Assembly: GCA_900541145.1 (NCBI GenBank)
Contig: UQIH01000008.1
Coordinates: 28,227 to 92,226, forward strand
Direction of reading: 5' to 3'
Length of the DNA stretch: 64,000 bases
Origin: an uncultured Collinsella sp.
GTDB taxonomy: Bacteria; Actinomycetota; Coriobacteriia; Coriobacteriales; Coriobacteriaceae
Part shown: one piece after another, positions 1 to 8,455 of the stretch
How the letters are laid out: every line of letters begins with the position of its first letter
Numbering within the stretch: position 1 is the stretch's first letter
Notes under the pieces: model-generated
What the model was told of the DNA's origin: nothing
Seen by the model: only the letters and a program-made list of their open reading frames with translations
Databases searched by the model: none
Position numbers and translations under genes: made by a program

Positions 1-156
1 CTTACCCCAGCGCGTCACCTCGCCGGCTGCGTTAAACTTCGTTGCCACCTCGGGGCCAATGTTGGGGATAACACACGCTGCAACCACCAGCGGAATCACC
101 GCAAGTACGAGCAGCGCAATACCCATGTAGCCAGCTTTTTTGCCATATTTAAACAT
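1..156 (-). CDS. DUF1648-type membrane protein (N-terminus only)
   Basis: Only the first 52 residues are in the window; the gene continues off the left edge. The start is the ATG at 156. A short basic N-terminus (MFKYGKKAGYMG) leads into one hydrophobic segment (about residues 12-32), then a motif with PNIGPEVATKFNAAGE and a Trp-Gly. That pattern, a membrane helix followed by a 'P..P.H/KFN..G....W' stretch, is typical of DUF1648 domains in SdpI-like membrane proteins. No function can be assigned from this piece. It lies 11 bases downstream of ychF on the same strand and may be cotranscribed with it. Confidence 0.6.
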   Translation of the reverse strand, partial: MFKYGKKAGYMGIALLVLAVIPLVVAACVIPNIGPEVATKFNAAGEVTRWGK

Positions 157-167
157 GCGCGTCGTCC

Positions 168-1244
168 TTACACGTTAAAGCGGAAGTGCACGACGTCGCC
201 ATCGGCCATAACATAGTCCTTGCCCTCAATACGCAGTTTGCCGGCGGCCTTGGCGCCCTGCTCACCGCCGAGCTCGATGTAGTCGTCATAGCCAATGACC
301 TCGGCCTTAATAAAGCCGCGCTCAAAATCGGTGTGGATGACGCCGGCGGCCTGCGGGGCGGTCGCGCCCTGACGAACCGTCCAAGCCTTGACCTCCATCT
401 CGCCGGCCGTAAAGAACGACTGCAGACCGAGCAGCTTATAGGCCGCCTGCGCGAGCACGTCCAGACCGGGCTGTTCCAGGCCCAGGCTCTCCAGGTAGTC
501 GGCGGCGTCCTCGGGATCGAGCTCGGAAAGCTCGGCCTCAATCTTGGCGCAGATGGGCAACGGCTTGACGCCATCGATGGGCGCCAGGTCGTCGTTGAGC
601 ATATCCTCGTCCACGTTGGCCACATACAGGATGGGCTTCATGGTGAGCAGGAACAGCCCCTTGGCGGCGGCACGCTCCTCGTCGGTCATCTCCATGGATG
701 CGGCGCGCTTGCCCTCGTTGAGCCAGGCAAGCAGGCGCTTGGCGACCTCGAACTTGGGCATGAGCTCCTTGTCACGCTTGGCCTCCTTCTCGAGCTTAGG
801 CAGCTGCTTCTCGAGCGTGCCCATGTCGGCCAGGATGAGCTCGGTCATGATGGTGTCGGCATCGCCGGCGGGATCGACGAACTCGCCCGTGCGGCCCACC
901 TCACGCATGACGTTGGGGTCCTTAAAGTAGCGCACGACCTCGCAGATGGCATCGGTCTCGCGGATGTTTGCCAGGAACTGGTTGCCCAGACCCTCGCCCT
1001 CGTTAGCGCCCTTCACCAGACCTGCGATGTCGACGAACTCGACCGTCGCCGGCACAATGCGGCCCGGGTTAACGATGTCGGCAAGCTTTTGCAAGCGGCT
1101 ATCGGGCACGTCGACGATACCCACGTTGGGGTCGATCGTGGCAAACGGGTAGTTGGCGGCAAGGCCGGTCTTTTTGGTAAGCGCGGTGAACAGCGTCGAC
1201 TTGCCCACGTTGGGCAGGCCCACGATACCGATGGAAAGGGACAC
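168..1244 (-). CDS. ychF: YchF-family redox-responsive ATPase
   Basis: 358 residues, the usual length for YchF, an Obg-family P-loop protein that prefers ATP and associates with ribosomes. The P-loop GLPNVGKS is at residues 9-16. The G3 region [20 protein letters not shown] follows near residue 73 and the G4-like NVDED near residue 210. The C-terminus carries a TGS-like domain ending in [17 protein letters not shown]. The segment after G4 is the helical insertion typical of YchF. The start [12 protein letters not shown] places the P-loop at the extreme N-terminus, as in the family, and a GGAGC ribosome site lies just upstream. A GC-rich hairpin separates it from the upstream ferredoxin-like gene. 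Confidence 0.95.
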   Translation of the reverse strand: MSLSIGIVGLPNVGKSTLFTALTKKTGLAANYPFATIDPNVGIVDVPDSRLQKLADIVNPGRIVPATVEFVDIAGLVKGANEGEGLGNQFLANIRETDAICEVVRYFKDPNVMREVGRTGEFVDPAGDADTIMTELILADMGTLEKQLPKLEKEAKRDKELMPKFEVAKRLLAWLNEGKRAASMEMTDEERAAAKGLFLLTMKPILYVANVDEDMLNDDLAPIDGVKPLPICAKIEAELSELDPEDAADYLESLGLEQPGLDVLAQAAYKLLGLQSFFTAGEMEVKAWTVRQGATAPQAAGVIHTDFERGFIKAEVIGYDDYIELGGEQGAKAAGKLRIEGKDYVMADGDVVHFRFNV

Positions 1245-1287
1245 GACAGCTCCTTTTGGTACAGGTACTTCAAACCGTATAAGTATA

Positions 1288-1331
1288 GCGCCGCCGCAGC
1301 ATCCGGGCGAATCCGGACACCGCGGCGGCGC
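1288..1331 (-). terminator. GC-rich hairpin between ferredoxin gene and ychF
   Basis: Ten-base perfect arms (1288-1297 and 1322-1331, GCGCCGCCGC type) enclose an 'ATCCGG..ATCCGG' loop. It sits directly after the stop of the 4Fe-4S gene and before ychF. There is no T-run on the minus strand, so it is not a textbook intrinsic terminator. A TATACT box (1282-1287, minus) abuts it and may be the -10 of ychF. Confidence 0.45.
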
Positions 1332-1358
1332 AAATGAAGCAGAGATAGAGCTCGCTGA

Positions 1359-2612
1359 CTAGTCCGCGAGCTTCTCCACCTGATCGAGCATCTTGTCAAG
1401 CTTGGCCTTTGCCTCGGCCTTGGCCTTCTGGGCCTCTTCGTGGGCCTTGGCCTTCTGAGCGGCCTTTTCCTCGGCCTCGGGGTCGACAACGACCAGATTG
1501 GACGCATCGTGCTCGACCAGCTTGAGCGCATGCTCGGGGCACACCTTGACGCAGGCTCCGCAACCTAGGCAATACGTGGACTCCAGTGCAAAGCGACCGC
1601 TTCCCACCAAATCGCAGGCAAACGTGGGGCACACGTTGACGCACTCGCCGCACGACGTGCACTTGTCAAAATCGCATTCCGGTGTGCTCACCTGCATATT
1701 CTGGGCAAGCTCGGGGTGGTTCTGCAGCGTCGAGAGCACCAGCTGCCGCCCGTGCGTGAGCGAACGGCGACGCTTGGTCGTCGTGGTGCCGCACATGGTG
1801 TTGAGCGTGCGCTCGAGCTGCGTGATCTGGTGACGGTGAGCCTTCAACTTCTGCGTCACCGAGGCCAGCGCCGCCGTCGCCGGATTGAGCTTGGTCACCG
1901 TCAGGCCCGTGGTGCGGGCAATCTTATCCATGTACTCCTTGCGCTCGTACTCGCGGCGCTTATGGCATTTAAGGCTCTTGGGGTCGACCTCCAGGCCCAT
2001 GCCCGTATCCGCCCACTCCTCGGCGGTAGCAATGGCCTCGCCCAGAATGTCCTCGCCACCGGTGTTGCGGCACTTATCGCACACGCCCAGTGGCAGGTAG
2101 ACGCTCACGTTGGGATAGTCCGCCAGTACCGAGAACCAGGTCTCGGCCGTAATATCGCCCACGCAGGCAACGACGACCTCGTTTTCGCGCGGCATGCGCT
2201 TGAGGGCGCGTGTGCAGGTGACGTAGGCGGTCTCGTGGCTCGTAGCAGCGGAGACGATATCGTCATACAGGTTTTTAGGCGCCAGGCGCGGCGAGATGAT
2301 CGCCTCGGTCGGACAGGCAGCGGCGCACAGGCCGCACTTGCGACAGGAGTCGAGGATCTCGATGGCGTCTTCCTCGACCTCGATAGCGTTGACCGGGCAC
2401 ACGTCCATGCACGCGGTGCAACCGCTCTTTTCGTTTTTGCAGGTCAAGCACGGAATGGTGTTGCCGCGCGGGCGCTCCTTGTAGTCGGCAGGATTCCACT
2501 GCGGCGCCGACGGATCGAGTGCATCGGTCACGCCGCCAAGCGGGTTTTTAAGAAAGTCGAAACCCTTGCTGATCTCGATAATGTCATCAAACAGATCGTG
2601 TTCCTGCGCCAT
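1359..2612 (-). CDS. Multi-cluster 4Fe-4S binding protein
   Basis: 417 residues. The N-terminal part has CLTCKNEKSGCTACMDVCP and CRKCGLCAAACP, two ferredoxin-type cluster motifs. A second pair, CTSCGECVNVCP and CLGCGACVKVCP, lies near residue 310. A further CDKC is in between. The C-terminal 60 residues are a charged Ala/Lys/Glu helix. I chose the ATG at 2612 because it follows AGGGAGGGG; an upstream in-frame ATG has no ribosome site. The protein resembles cytosolic electron-transfer ferredoxin-like proteins, but no catalytic partner is adjacent, so its redox partner is unknown. The middle region (residues 110-280) has no motif I recognise. Confidence 0.8.
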   Translation of the reverse strand: MAQEHDLFDDIIEISKGFDFLKNPLGGVTDALDPSAPQWNPADYKERPRGNTIPCLTCKNEKSGCTACMDVCPVNAIEVEEDAIEILDSCRKCGLCAAACPTEAIISPRLAPKNLYDDIVSAATSHETAYVTCTRALKRMPRENEVVVACVGDITAETWFSVLADYPNVSVYLPLGVCDKCRNTGGEDILGEAIATAEEWADTGMGLEVDPKSLKCHKRREYERKEYMDKIARTTGLTVTKLNPATAALASVTQKLKAHRHQITQLERTLNTMCGTTTTKRRRSLTHGRQLVLSTLQNHPELAQNMQVSTPECDFDKCTSCGECVNVCPTFACDLVGSGRFALESTYCLGCGACVKVCPEHALKLVEHDASNLVVVDPEAEEKAAQKAKAHEEAQKAKAEAKAKLDKMLDQVEKLAD

Positions 2613-2762
2613 GCGCGGCCCCTCCCTGAGCAGTGCAAACAAGCAAGAGATAATGATACGCTATCGGCCCACACCTCGGGCAAATTACACGCGGTGCACC
2701 TTGAGGGAAATAACCCATGGCCTATCGCCGCCCCGATTGCACAAGGTCAATCAAGCGCCAAG

Positions 2763-3269
2763 CTATGCCTCGCACATGAGCTGCACGAGCTTCTGTTTGG
2801 TCACCTTGGCCTGCTCGTTGGCCATATTACGCTCGTTTCTAAAGACCGCATTTGCAACACCCTGCAGGTCGCCATCGGAAATCACGCTGCACGGACCGTC
2901 CATCGACGCCGCCGTGGGACATACGCACAACGGCAACTCGGCATAAAACGCAACGGCCTTGGCGATATCGAGCATCTTGCCGCCGCCAATGCCCACCACC
3001 ATGTCGCAATACTCGGCCCGGGCTTCCTTGGCCATTTCGACAACGGCATCTTCCGTACACGGACCGTTGTAAATCTTAAAGAACGGCTCGCTTAGATCTT
3101 CATCCAGAAATCCATCGACGATCTGCCTGCACAGCCGATCCTCGGTGCCCTGGTCAAACAAGACATAGGCAGCGCAGCCCAACCATGACAAATACCTGCC
3201 CTGACGCGAGAGCTCACCCGGCCCCTGAACATATCGTCCGGGACCGCTATAAACCATGGGAAGCGCCAT
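2763..3269 (-). pseudogene. Truncated glycerol dehydrogenase paralogue
   Basis: 168 residues, less than half the 366 of the intact gldA beside it. Residues 1-130 align with GldA: YSGPGRYVQGPGEL matches NSPSKYIQGPDEL, GIGGGKMLDIAKAVAFY matches GVGGGKILDTAKAVAYY, and CPTAASMDGPCS matches CPTIASTDAPCS. The match stops there and the last 38 residues (VISDGDLQGVANAV onward) do not resemble GldA. Only the NAD-binding half is kept; the metal-binding catalytic half is gone. It still has a start codon and a GAAAGGG-like ribosome site. It is most likely a degraded tandem duplicate; a small NAD-binding protein cannot be excluded. Confidence 0.7.
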
Positions 3270-3300
3270 ACGAGAATCCGCCCTTTCATCAACAACAATT

Positions 3301-3329
3301 GGTGCAAAGCAACCTGACCCCTTTGCACC
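3301..3329. repeat. Small palindromic repeat, 'AAAGGGG(A/T)CAGG' family
   Basis: A hairpin with 9-base perfect arms (3301-3309 and 3321-3329, GGTGCAAAG/CTTTGCACC). On the minus strand its core reads AAAGGGGTCAGG followed by CTTTG. The same core, AAAGGGGACAGG...CTTTG, recurs in the hairpin after the MurT-GatD gene (10640-10678), so these look like two members of one dispersed palindromic family. Confidence 0.6.
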
Positions 3330-3337
3330 ATAGCAAA

Positions 3338-3371
3338 AAGGGGCAAAGCCGTCTGCCGGCTTTGCCCCTTC
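3338..3371 (-). terminator. Intrinsic terminator after gldA
   Basis: On the minus strand a perfect 13-base stem (AAGGGGCAAAGCC / GGCTTTGCCCCTT) is followed by a run of Ts. It lies 12 bases past the gldA stop. Confidence 0.85.
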
Positions 3372-3382
3372 CTTAGCTTGAT

Positions 3383-4483
3383 TTACTCATCCATGAGATA
3401 GTAGTGGCCCAGCGCGTCGGCACCCAGGATGGCGTTTGCGACCATCTCGGGCGTCACCTCAAACGGCATGTTGCACATGGTGTCATCGGGCGCGCAGGCG
3501 GCCTCGGCAACAATCATGGCCTGCTCGCGCGTAAGCTCGGCAACGCCAAGTTCCTTCATCGTAACCGGCAGGCCCAGCTCAATGCAGAAGCCCAAGACTT
3601 CCTCAAGCTTCTCGGTCGGAGCATCCTCGAGTACCAGCTGGACGATAGTGCCAAAGGCGACCTTTTCGCCGTGATACATGCTGTGGCACTCGGGCAGCAT
3701 CGTCAGGCCATTGTGGATGGCATGAGCAGCAGCAAGGCCCGAGCTCTCAAAGCCAATGCCCGAAAGCAGCGTGTTGGCCTCAATGATGTGCTCGACGGCA
3801 GGCGTGAGCGCACCCTTCTCCAGCGCAACCTTGGCCTTGACGCCATCGGCCATAAGCGTCTCATAGCAGAGCTTGGCGAGCGCCAGGCCGGCCATTCCGC
3901 CTTTGCCGCCGGCACAAGTACCACCGTCGGCATCATGCGTCGCCTGGGCCTCAAAGTAGGTTGCGAGCGCATCGCCCATACCGGAAACCGTCAGGCGCAC
4001 CGGGCTCGCCGCGATAACCGTCGTATCCATAAGGACGATATTGGGGTTTGCCTTAAGGAAGAGGTACTTGTCGAACTGGCCGTCATCGGTATAGAGCACC
4101 GAAAGCGCCGAGCACGGGGCATCGGTCGAAGCAATGGTGGGGCAAATGATAACCGGGGATTCCAGGTAATAGGCAACGGCCTTCGCGGTGTCGAGGATCT
4201 TGCCGCCACCGACGCCGACGATGATGTCGCAACCGTTGTCGCGGGCGAGCGCAACCAGGCGATCGACCTCGCCCTTGGAGCACTCGCCGTTAAAGTCCTC
4301 AAACAGCAGCTCGGCCTTAGCCTCGGCAAAGCCGCCCTCGATCTTGGCACCGACGCGCTTCTTGCCCGAAGGCGTCACGATGACGAGGGCCTTAGCGCCG
4401 AGCGGCTCGACATAGGAGCCGAGCTTGGCGAGCTCGTCCGGACCCTGGATGTACTTGCTGGGGCTATTGAAAATTGCAGCCAT
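3383..4483 (-). CDS. gldA: Glycerol dehydrogenase
   Basis: 366 residues, full family length. It oxidises glycerol to dihydroxyacetone with NAD+ in the cytosol. The NAD-binding half has GVGGGKILDTAKA near residue 93 and CPTIASTDAPCSALS near 120. The catalytic half keeps the metal-site features: SGMGDALATYFEA with its Asp, then SSGLAAAHAIHNG and MYHGEKVAFG with two His ligands. These are the Asp-His-His of the GldA zinc site. The start MAAIFNSPSKYIQGP matches family N-termini. It is flanked by its truncated paralogue and by an iron-type alcohol dehydrogenase, so this is a small dehydrogenase cluster. Terminators on both sides suggest it is transcribed alone. Confidence 0.93.
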   Translation of the reverse strand: MAAIFNSPSKYIQGPDELAKLGSYVEPLGAKALVIVTPSGKKRVGAKIEGGFAEAKAELLFEDFNGECSKGEVDRLVALARDNGCDIIVGVGGGKILDTAKAVAYYLESPVIICPTIASTDAPCSALSVLYTDDGQFDKYLFLKANPNIVLMDTTVIAASPVRLTVSGMGDALATYFEAQATHDADGGTCAGGKGGMAGLALAKLCYETLMADGVKAKVALEKGALTPAVEHIIEANTLLSGIGFESSGLAAAHAIHNGLTMLPECHSMYHGEKVAFGTIVQLVLEDAPTEKLEEVLGFCIELGLPVTMKELGVAELTREQAMIVAEAACAPDDTMCNMPFEVTPEMVANAILGADALGHYYLMDE

Positions 4484-4499
4484 AACTATCCCATTCTCT

Positions 4500-4545
4500 A
4501 AAAGAAAAAAGAAAGGGGCTCCGTACGGATACGTGCGGAGCCCCT
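4500..4545 (-). terminator. Intrinsic terminator after the iron alcohol dehydrogenase
   Basis: The stem GGGGCTCCG / CGGAGCCCC (4515-4545) is followed on the minus strand by a T-rich tract (4500-4514). It begins about 20 bases past the stop of the gene ending at 4567. Confidence 0.85.
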
Positions 4546-4566
4546 CGTTACGATAACAAGAGTCGA

Positions 4567-5790
4567 TTAGAAATCGATGTCGGTGTCGTAGTAGCAGGCC
4601 TTGAGGATCTTCTCAAAGTCGGCAGCCTTGGTCTCACGCGGGTTCTCGGGCGTGCAGGCGTCCTGCTCGGCGTTCGCGGCGATCTCGGGCAGCTTGGCGA
4701 GGAACTCCTCCTCGGAAACCATCTGCGGGTTCTCGGCGTCGACCTTCACGCCACCATTCGCGTAATCCTTGATGGACTGCGGAATGTTGAGCTGATCGTT
4801 GAGGTCGCGAATCTTCTGGACGAGCGCGGCGATGAGCTCCTCGTTGGTCTCGCCGGGAAGGTGCAGAATCTCCTTGGCCACGTAAGCGTAACGCTCGGCA
4901 GCACGGGGATCCTTGGAGTTCCACTGGATGACCTTGCCCAGGTACATAGCGTTAGCAGCACCGTGGATGATGTGGCCGTTCTCGAAGGCAGCACCGGTCT
5001 TGTGAGCCATGGAGTGAACGATGCCGAGCAGGCCCGAGGAGAAGGCGATACCGGCGATGCACTGAGCCTCGTGCATGTGCTGACGGGCCTCATGGTCGCC
5101 AGCATAGGACTTGGGCAGCCACTCGACGATCTCGCGGATGCCGTGCAGAGCGTTGGCGTCGGTGAACATGGAAGCGCAGGTGGAAACGTAAGCCTCCATG
5201 CAGTGGGTCAGAGCGTCCATGCCGGTATGAGCGCACAGCTTGGCGGGCATGGTGTAGGTGAGCTCGGGGTCGACGATGGCGACATCAGGGGTGATGTTGA
5301 AGTCGGCCAGCGGGTACTTGATGCCCTTGGCGTAGTCGGTAATGACGGAGAAGGCAGTGACCTCGGTAGCGGTACCGGAGGTAGAGGAGATGGCGCAGAA
5401 GTGAGCCTTCTGACGCAGCTCGGGGAAGCTGAACGGCTGGATGATGTTATCGAAGGACTCCTCGGGATACTCGTAGAAGACCCACATGGCCTTAGCAGCA
5501 TCGATGGGCGAACCGCCACCGATAGCAACGATCCAGTCGGGCTCGAAGTCGCGCATAGCGGCTGCGCCCTTCATGACGGTCTCGATGGAAGGATCGGACT
5601 CGACGCCCTCGAACAGCTTGACCTCCATGCCGGCCTCTTTGAGGTCGGCCTCAACGTCCTGCAGGAACCCGCCGCGGCGCATAGAGCTGCCGCCAGAAAC
5701 GATGATGGCCTTCTTACCCTTGAGGTTCTTCACCTCGTGGCGAGCGCCCTCACCAAAGTACAGATCGCGAGGATTGGTAAAACGTCCCAT
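4567..5790 (-). CDS. Iron-containing alcohol dehydrogenase
   Basis: 407 residues of the group III (Fe-dependent) alcohol dehydrogenase family. It interconverts alcohols and aldehydes or ketones with NAD(P)H. The nucleotide-binding half has VAIGGGSPIDAAKAMW near residue 97 and STSGTATEVTAFSVI near 140. The metal site uses Asp and His in GMDALTHCMEAYVS and two further His in VHSMAHKTGA and NGHIIHGAANA, so all expected ligands are present. I start at the ATG at 5790 (MGRFTNPRDLYFGEGA), preceded by AGGAGG; an upstream in-frame start lacks this site. The substrate cannot be told from sequence. Presence beside gldA suggests fermentative alcohol or aldehyde balance. Confidence 0.9.
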   Translation of the reverse strand: MGRFTNPRDLYFGEGARHEVKNLKGKKAIIVSGGSSMRRGGFLQDVEADLKEAGMEVKLFEGVESDPSIETVMKGAAAMRDFEPDWIVAIGGGSPIDAAKAMWVFYEYPEESFDNIIQPFSFPELRQKAHFCAISSTSGTATEVTAFSVITDYAKGIKYPLADFNITPDVAIVDPELTYTMPAKLCAHTGMDALTHCMEAYVSTCASMFTDANALHGIREIVEWLPKSYAGDHEARQHMHEAQCIAGIAFSSGLLGIVHSMAHKTGAAFENGHIIHGAANAMYLGKVIQWNSKDPRAAERYAYVAKEILHLPGETNEELIAALVQKIRDLNDQLNIPQSIKDYANGGVKVDAENPQMVSEEEFLAKLPEIAANAEQDACTPENPRETKAADFEKILKACYYDTDIDF

Positions 5791-6290
5791 ACTGTGCCTC
5801 CTAAACAAGCCCCTCTTAGACTTGCGTATATAACGGAGCACCCAATTGGCTCCGTTAGGACCGGTTTGCGCGTTGCCGGCGATGACAATGCGCGATGTCT
5901 AAACGTCTCAACGCTCAGACAAACACTATTTTACCGTTCTGGTTGGTCAGTTATTCACCTAAAGCCGCCAATGATGAAACGTTTTTTCTATCCCTGAAGA
6001 CCCTTGTGCGGCATTCATACTCCCAAGCTGGGCAAACGTTTTATCAAGGTTGACTACATATCCCGGGCAGGACGGTGCCCCTCCAAAATATGCACCGTTC
6101 GCCGCCAAAAATCGACCGTTTGCGGCACCGTAATACCACTCGGTCGTCCAAGGTGCCGACATTTGTGCGACATCCGTCTTCGTGGTGCAAAGGTGCAAGT
6201 CCAAGTGCGGCACCCCCGGTGTGCCACATGCGGGTAAACTAGAACCTTATATAGAAACATTTGAACCCTAACCGCAGCAAAGGAGGCCCC
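5791..6290. other. 500-bp divergent intergenic region
   Basis: This separates the alcohol dehydrogenase (minus) from the helical-repeat gene pair (plus), so it must hold both promoters. I see no coding sequence with a ribosome site, no convincing -35/-10 pair and no structured RNA I recognise. It is AT-richer than the genes around it. Confidence 0.5.
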
Positions 6291-7367
6291 ATGGCATTCG
6301 ATCCCATTCAAGAGGATTGCCATCGCCTCGTTCTTGAGGCCTTGCGCCGCGACAATATCCCGCTCACCGACGGTGCCACCGTAGAGCGTCTGATGGAACA
6401 ATTCACCCGCAACCCCGCACCGCTCATCGTGCACGACCGCGACCGCGCCGGGCATCTGATTGCCAAGGTGGTCGAGGCCGTCGACTACCGCATTCCCTTT
6501 ATCCCTGACGATGCCCAGGCAGAGCAGGAAGAGGCAGCTGCCGAGGACATGCTCCGCGAGGCTGCCGCACTCGATCCGGCCAACTGGGATGCCCAGCGCA
6601 TGCTGACGGCCCTCAACGCCGAATCCAACGAGGAATACGTACAGTACCTGGTGTCCAAGTGCGATGAAGTCGAGCATGACCTGGCGCTCAAGATCGCCTC
6701 GGCTCAGGACCCCTACGAGCGCGAGGCCGCAGGCGACCTTACGCGCCGCCCCTATCTGCGCTGGCTTGCCGCCTTGGCATCGCGCGCCCTCATTAGCGGC
6801 CGCTATCGCATGTCGCTCGAAGCCGCAAACCGCAGCCTGGACTTTGCGCCCAACGACCCCGCTGGTGTCCGCCACACCGCGATGCTCGCCATGGCAAAGC
6901 TCGAATACCCCGCCGAGGAGCTCAAGCGCTTTCGCTCCGCTCACTCCGTGCCGTACCTCGCGAATACCCCGCTGCGCCGCCGCCCCAAAGATGCGGAGCG
7001 TGACTTGGACCCGTGGACGCTCATCGCGCTGATGAGCGCTGCCTGGCGCGAGCTGGACTACGAAGGCGCCGAGCACTACTTGCGCATCCTTGCGCGCTCG
7101 TGTCCGCACGCAGCCGAGGCGCTCTACTTCCAAACCGAGTTCCCCGATGGCGTCTATGCCCGCGTCAACGTGGGCGTGGGCTCCACCGACGAGCTCGTCC
7201 TTGCGTTGTCCGAGGCAACGCCGGTGCTGCAGGAGGGCCTGGGCGCTCCCGACAACGCCAGCTTTGCCGCCTGGGTCGCCACCAACGATATCGTGCGTTC
7301 CCAGATCGACGAGCGCATCCTGCGAGCGGCCGAGCAGGGCCTGCCGTTTAAGGGAGGAGACCTCTAA
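6291..7367 (+). CDS. Helical-repeat (TPR-like) protein of unknown function, first of a pair
   Basis: 358 residues, soluble, no signal peptide. The start ATG at 6291 follows AAAGGAGG; an upstream in-frame ATG does not. Runs such as DMLREAAALDPANWDAQRML and MSLEAANRSLDFAPNDPAG have the helix-turn-helix spacing of tetratricopeptide repeats, so it is probably an all-helical scaffold. I know no named family for it. Its stop and the next gene's start overlap (TAATG), and the MurT-GatD gene follows 45 bases after the second gene. The three may form one operon, which hints at a cell-wall link but does not prove one. Confidence 0.75.
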   Translation: MAFDPIQEDCHRLVLEALRRDNIPLTDGATVERLMEQFTRNPAPLIVHDRDRAGHLIAKVVEAVDYRIPFIPDDAQAEQEEAAAEDMLREAAALDPANWDAQRMLTALNAESNEEYVQYLVSKCDEVEHDLALKIASAQDPYEREAAGDLTRRPYLRWLAALASRALISGRYRMSLEAANRSLDFAPNDPAGVRHTAMLAMAKLEYPAEELKRFRSAHSVPYLANTPLRRRPKDAERDLDPWTLIALMSAAWRELDYEGAEHYLRILARSCPHAAEALYFQTEFPDGVYARVNVGVGSTDELVLALSEATPVLQEGLGAPDNASFAAWVATNDIVRSQIDERILRAAEQGLPFKGGDL

Positions 7368-8410
7368 TGGATCCGAGCGTCTACATCCCCGCCTACCTGG
7401 AGCGCGCCTACCTTGCGTCGCACCCCGAACTCACCGATGCAGCACGCGAGCTTGTCCATAACGACGTGAACGTCAACCCTCATAAGTATGCGCAGACCGA
7501 GCATGCCCAGGCACTGCTGTCCTACGCCGGTGTTCATCGCCACCTGCTCGACGAGCTCCATCGCATCGAGGACATGGGCAGCGACGAGGAGTTCGAGCAG
7601 ACGCGCAATCGTCTGTTCGACGATATGCGCGATGAGCTGCTCAAGATCGTCCGCATCGATGCGCATGTCCTCGACGCGCAGCTGCTCGCCATCATTTTGG
7701 CGGACACGCCCGTCGACGCCTGCCTGGGCGACCTGATGAAGCTCGAGGCGACCACGGCCGATTACCTGCAGCAAAGCGTGCCCGGGTTCGACATGGAAGC
7801 CCCGCACTACTGGGCCAATAATGTTTTGACCGACGGTGTCACCGCAGCAGACCTTACCGTGAGCGAGCCGGCTCTTATCGGGTGGCTCCACACGCTCGAG
7901 ACCATCTCGCAGCTGTGCATGGCGAGCGCCCGCTACCGCGCTGCTGCCAACTACGCCCGCCGCGTCCTTAAGGCGGAAGGCTACCCCACCCGAGCCGCAG
8001 GCACCGTGTTGCTCGCCCTCGCTCGCCTGGAAGACCAGGACGGCTTTTTTGCCCTGGCTCACCAACTCGAGGAACAGGTGGGGGCTGATGCACTCGAGAA
8101 CTCCCCCTGGTACCTGCTCGCCCGCACCATCCTCTTGTTCAAAACAAACAAGATGCGCCCGGCGACACGCGCGCTGCGTGAGTTTGCCAACCGTTGCGAG
8201 GGCGGCGCGTTCTTCTTGCTGAACCCCATGTACCAGACGCCGTACCTTCCCTGCCGACCCGAGCCGCGCGATCCCTGGGATCTTTCGCACCAGGCCGTTT
8301 GGGAAGCGGACGGTATTATCTCGGACACTCCCGACTTTGCCCCCTGGGCCAATGCCTGTGAAGACGTGTCACAGCTTGCCCAGGAATTTGCGCGCCGCTA
8401 CGGTTTTTAG
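7367..8410 (+). CDS. Helical-repeat protein of unknown function, second of a pair
   Basis: 347 residues. The ATG at 7367 shares one base with the previous stop, so translation is likely coupled. Helical pairs such as YRAAANYARRVLKAEGYPTR and DQDGFFALAHQLEEQV resemble TPR units, and the general composition matches the gene before it, suggesting an old duplication. No catalytic motif or membrane segment is visible. Its C-terminus (LPCRPEPRDPWDLSHQAVWE) is Trp- and Pro-rich. Function unknown; the position just ahead of MurT-GatD is the only clue. Confidence 0.7.
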   Translation: MDPSVYIPAYLERAYLASHPELTDAARELVHNDVNVNPHKYAQTEHAQALLSYAGVHRHLLDELHRIEDMGSDEEFEQTRNRLFDDMRDELLKIVRIDAHVLDAQLLAIILADTPVDACLGDLMKLEATTADYLQQSVPGFDMEAPHYWANNVLTDGVTAADLTVSEPALIGWLHTLETISQLCMASARYRAAANYARRVLKAEGYPTRAAGTVLLALARLEDQDGFFALAHQLEEQVGADALENSPWYLLARTILLFKTNKMRPATRALREFANRCEGGAFFLLNPMYQTPYLPCRPEPRDPWDLSHQAVWEADGIISDTPDFAPWANACEDVSQLAQEFARRYGF

Positions 8411-8455
8411 TGACGCACTCGACCCGACCATGTCGTTTACGTTAGGAACGGTTTC

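Noticed and set aside
1716..3095. Long plus-strand frame antisense to the 4Fe-4S and gldA-fragment genes
   Set aside because: The minus-strand genes have clear cluster and dehydrogenase motifs; the antisense product resembles nothing.
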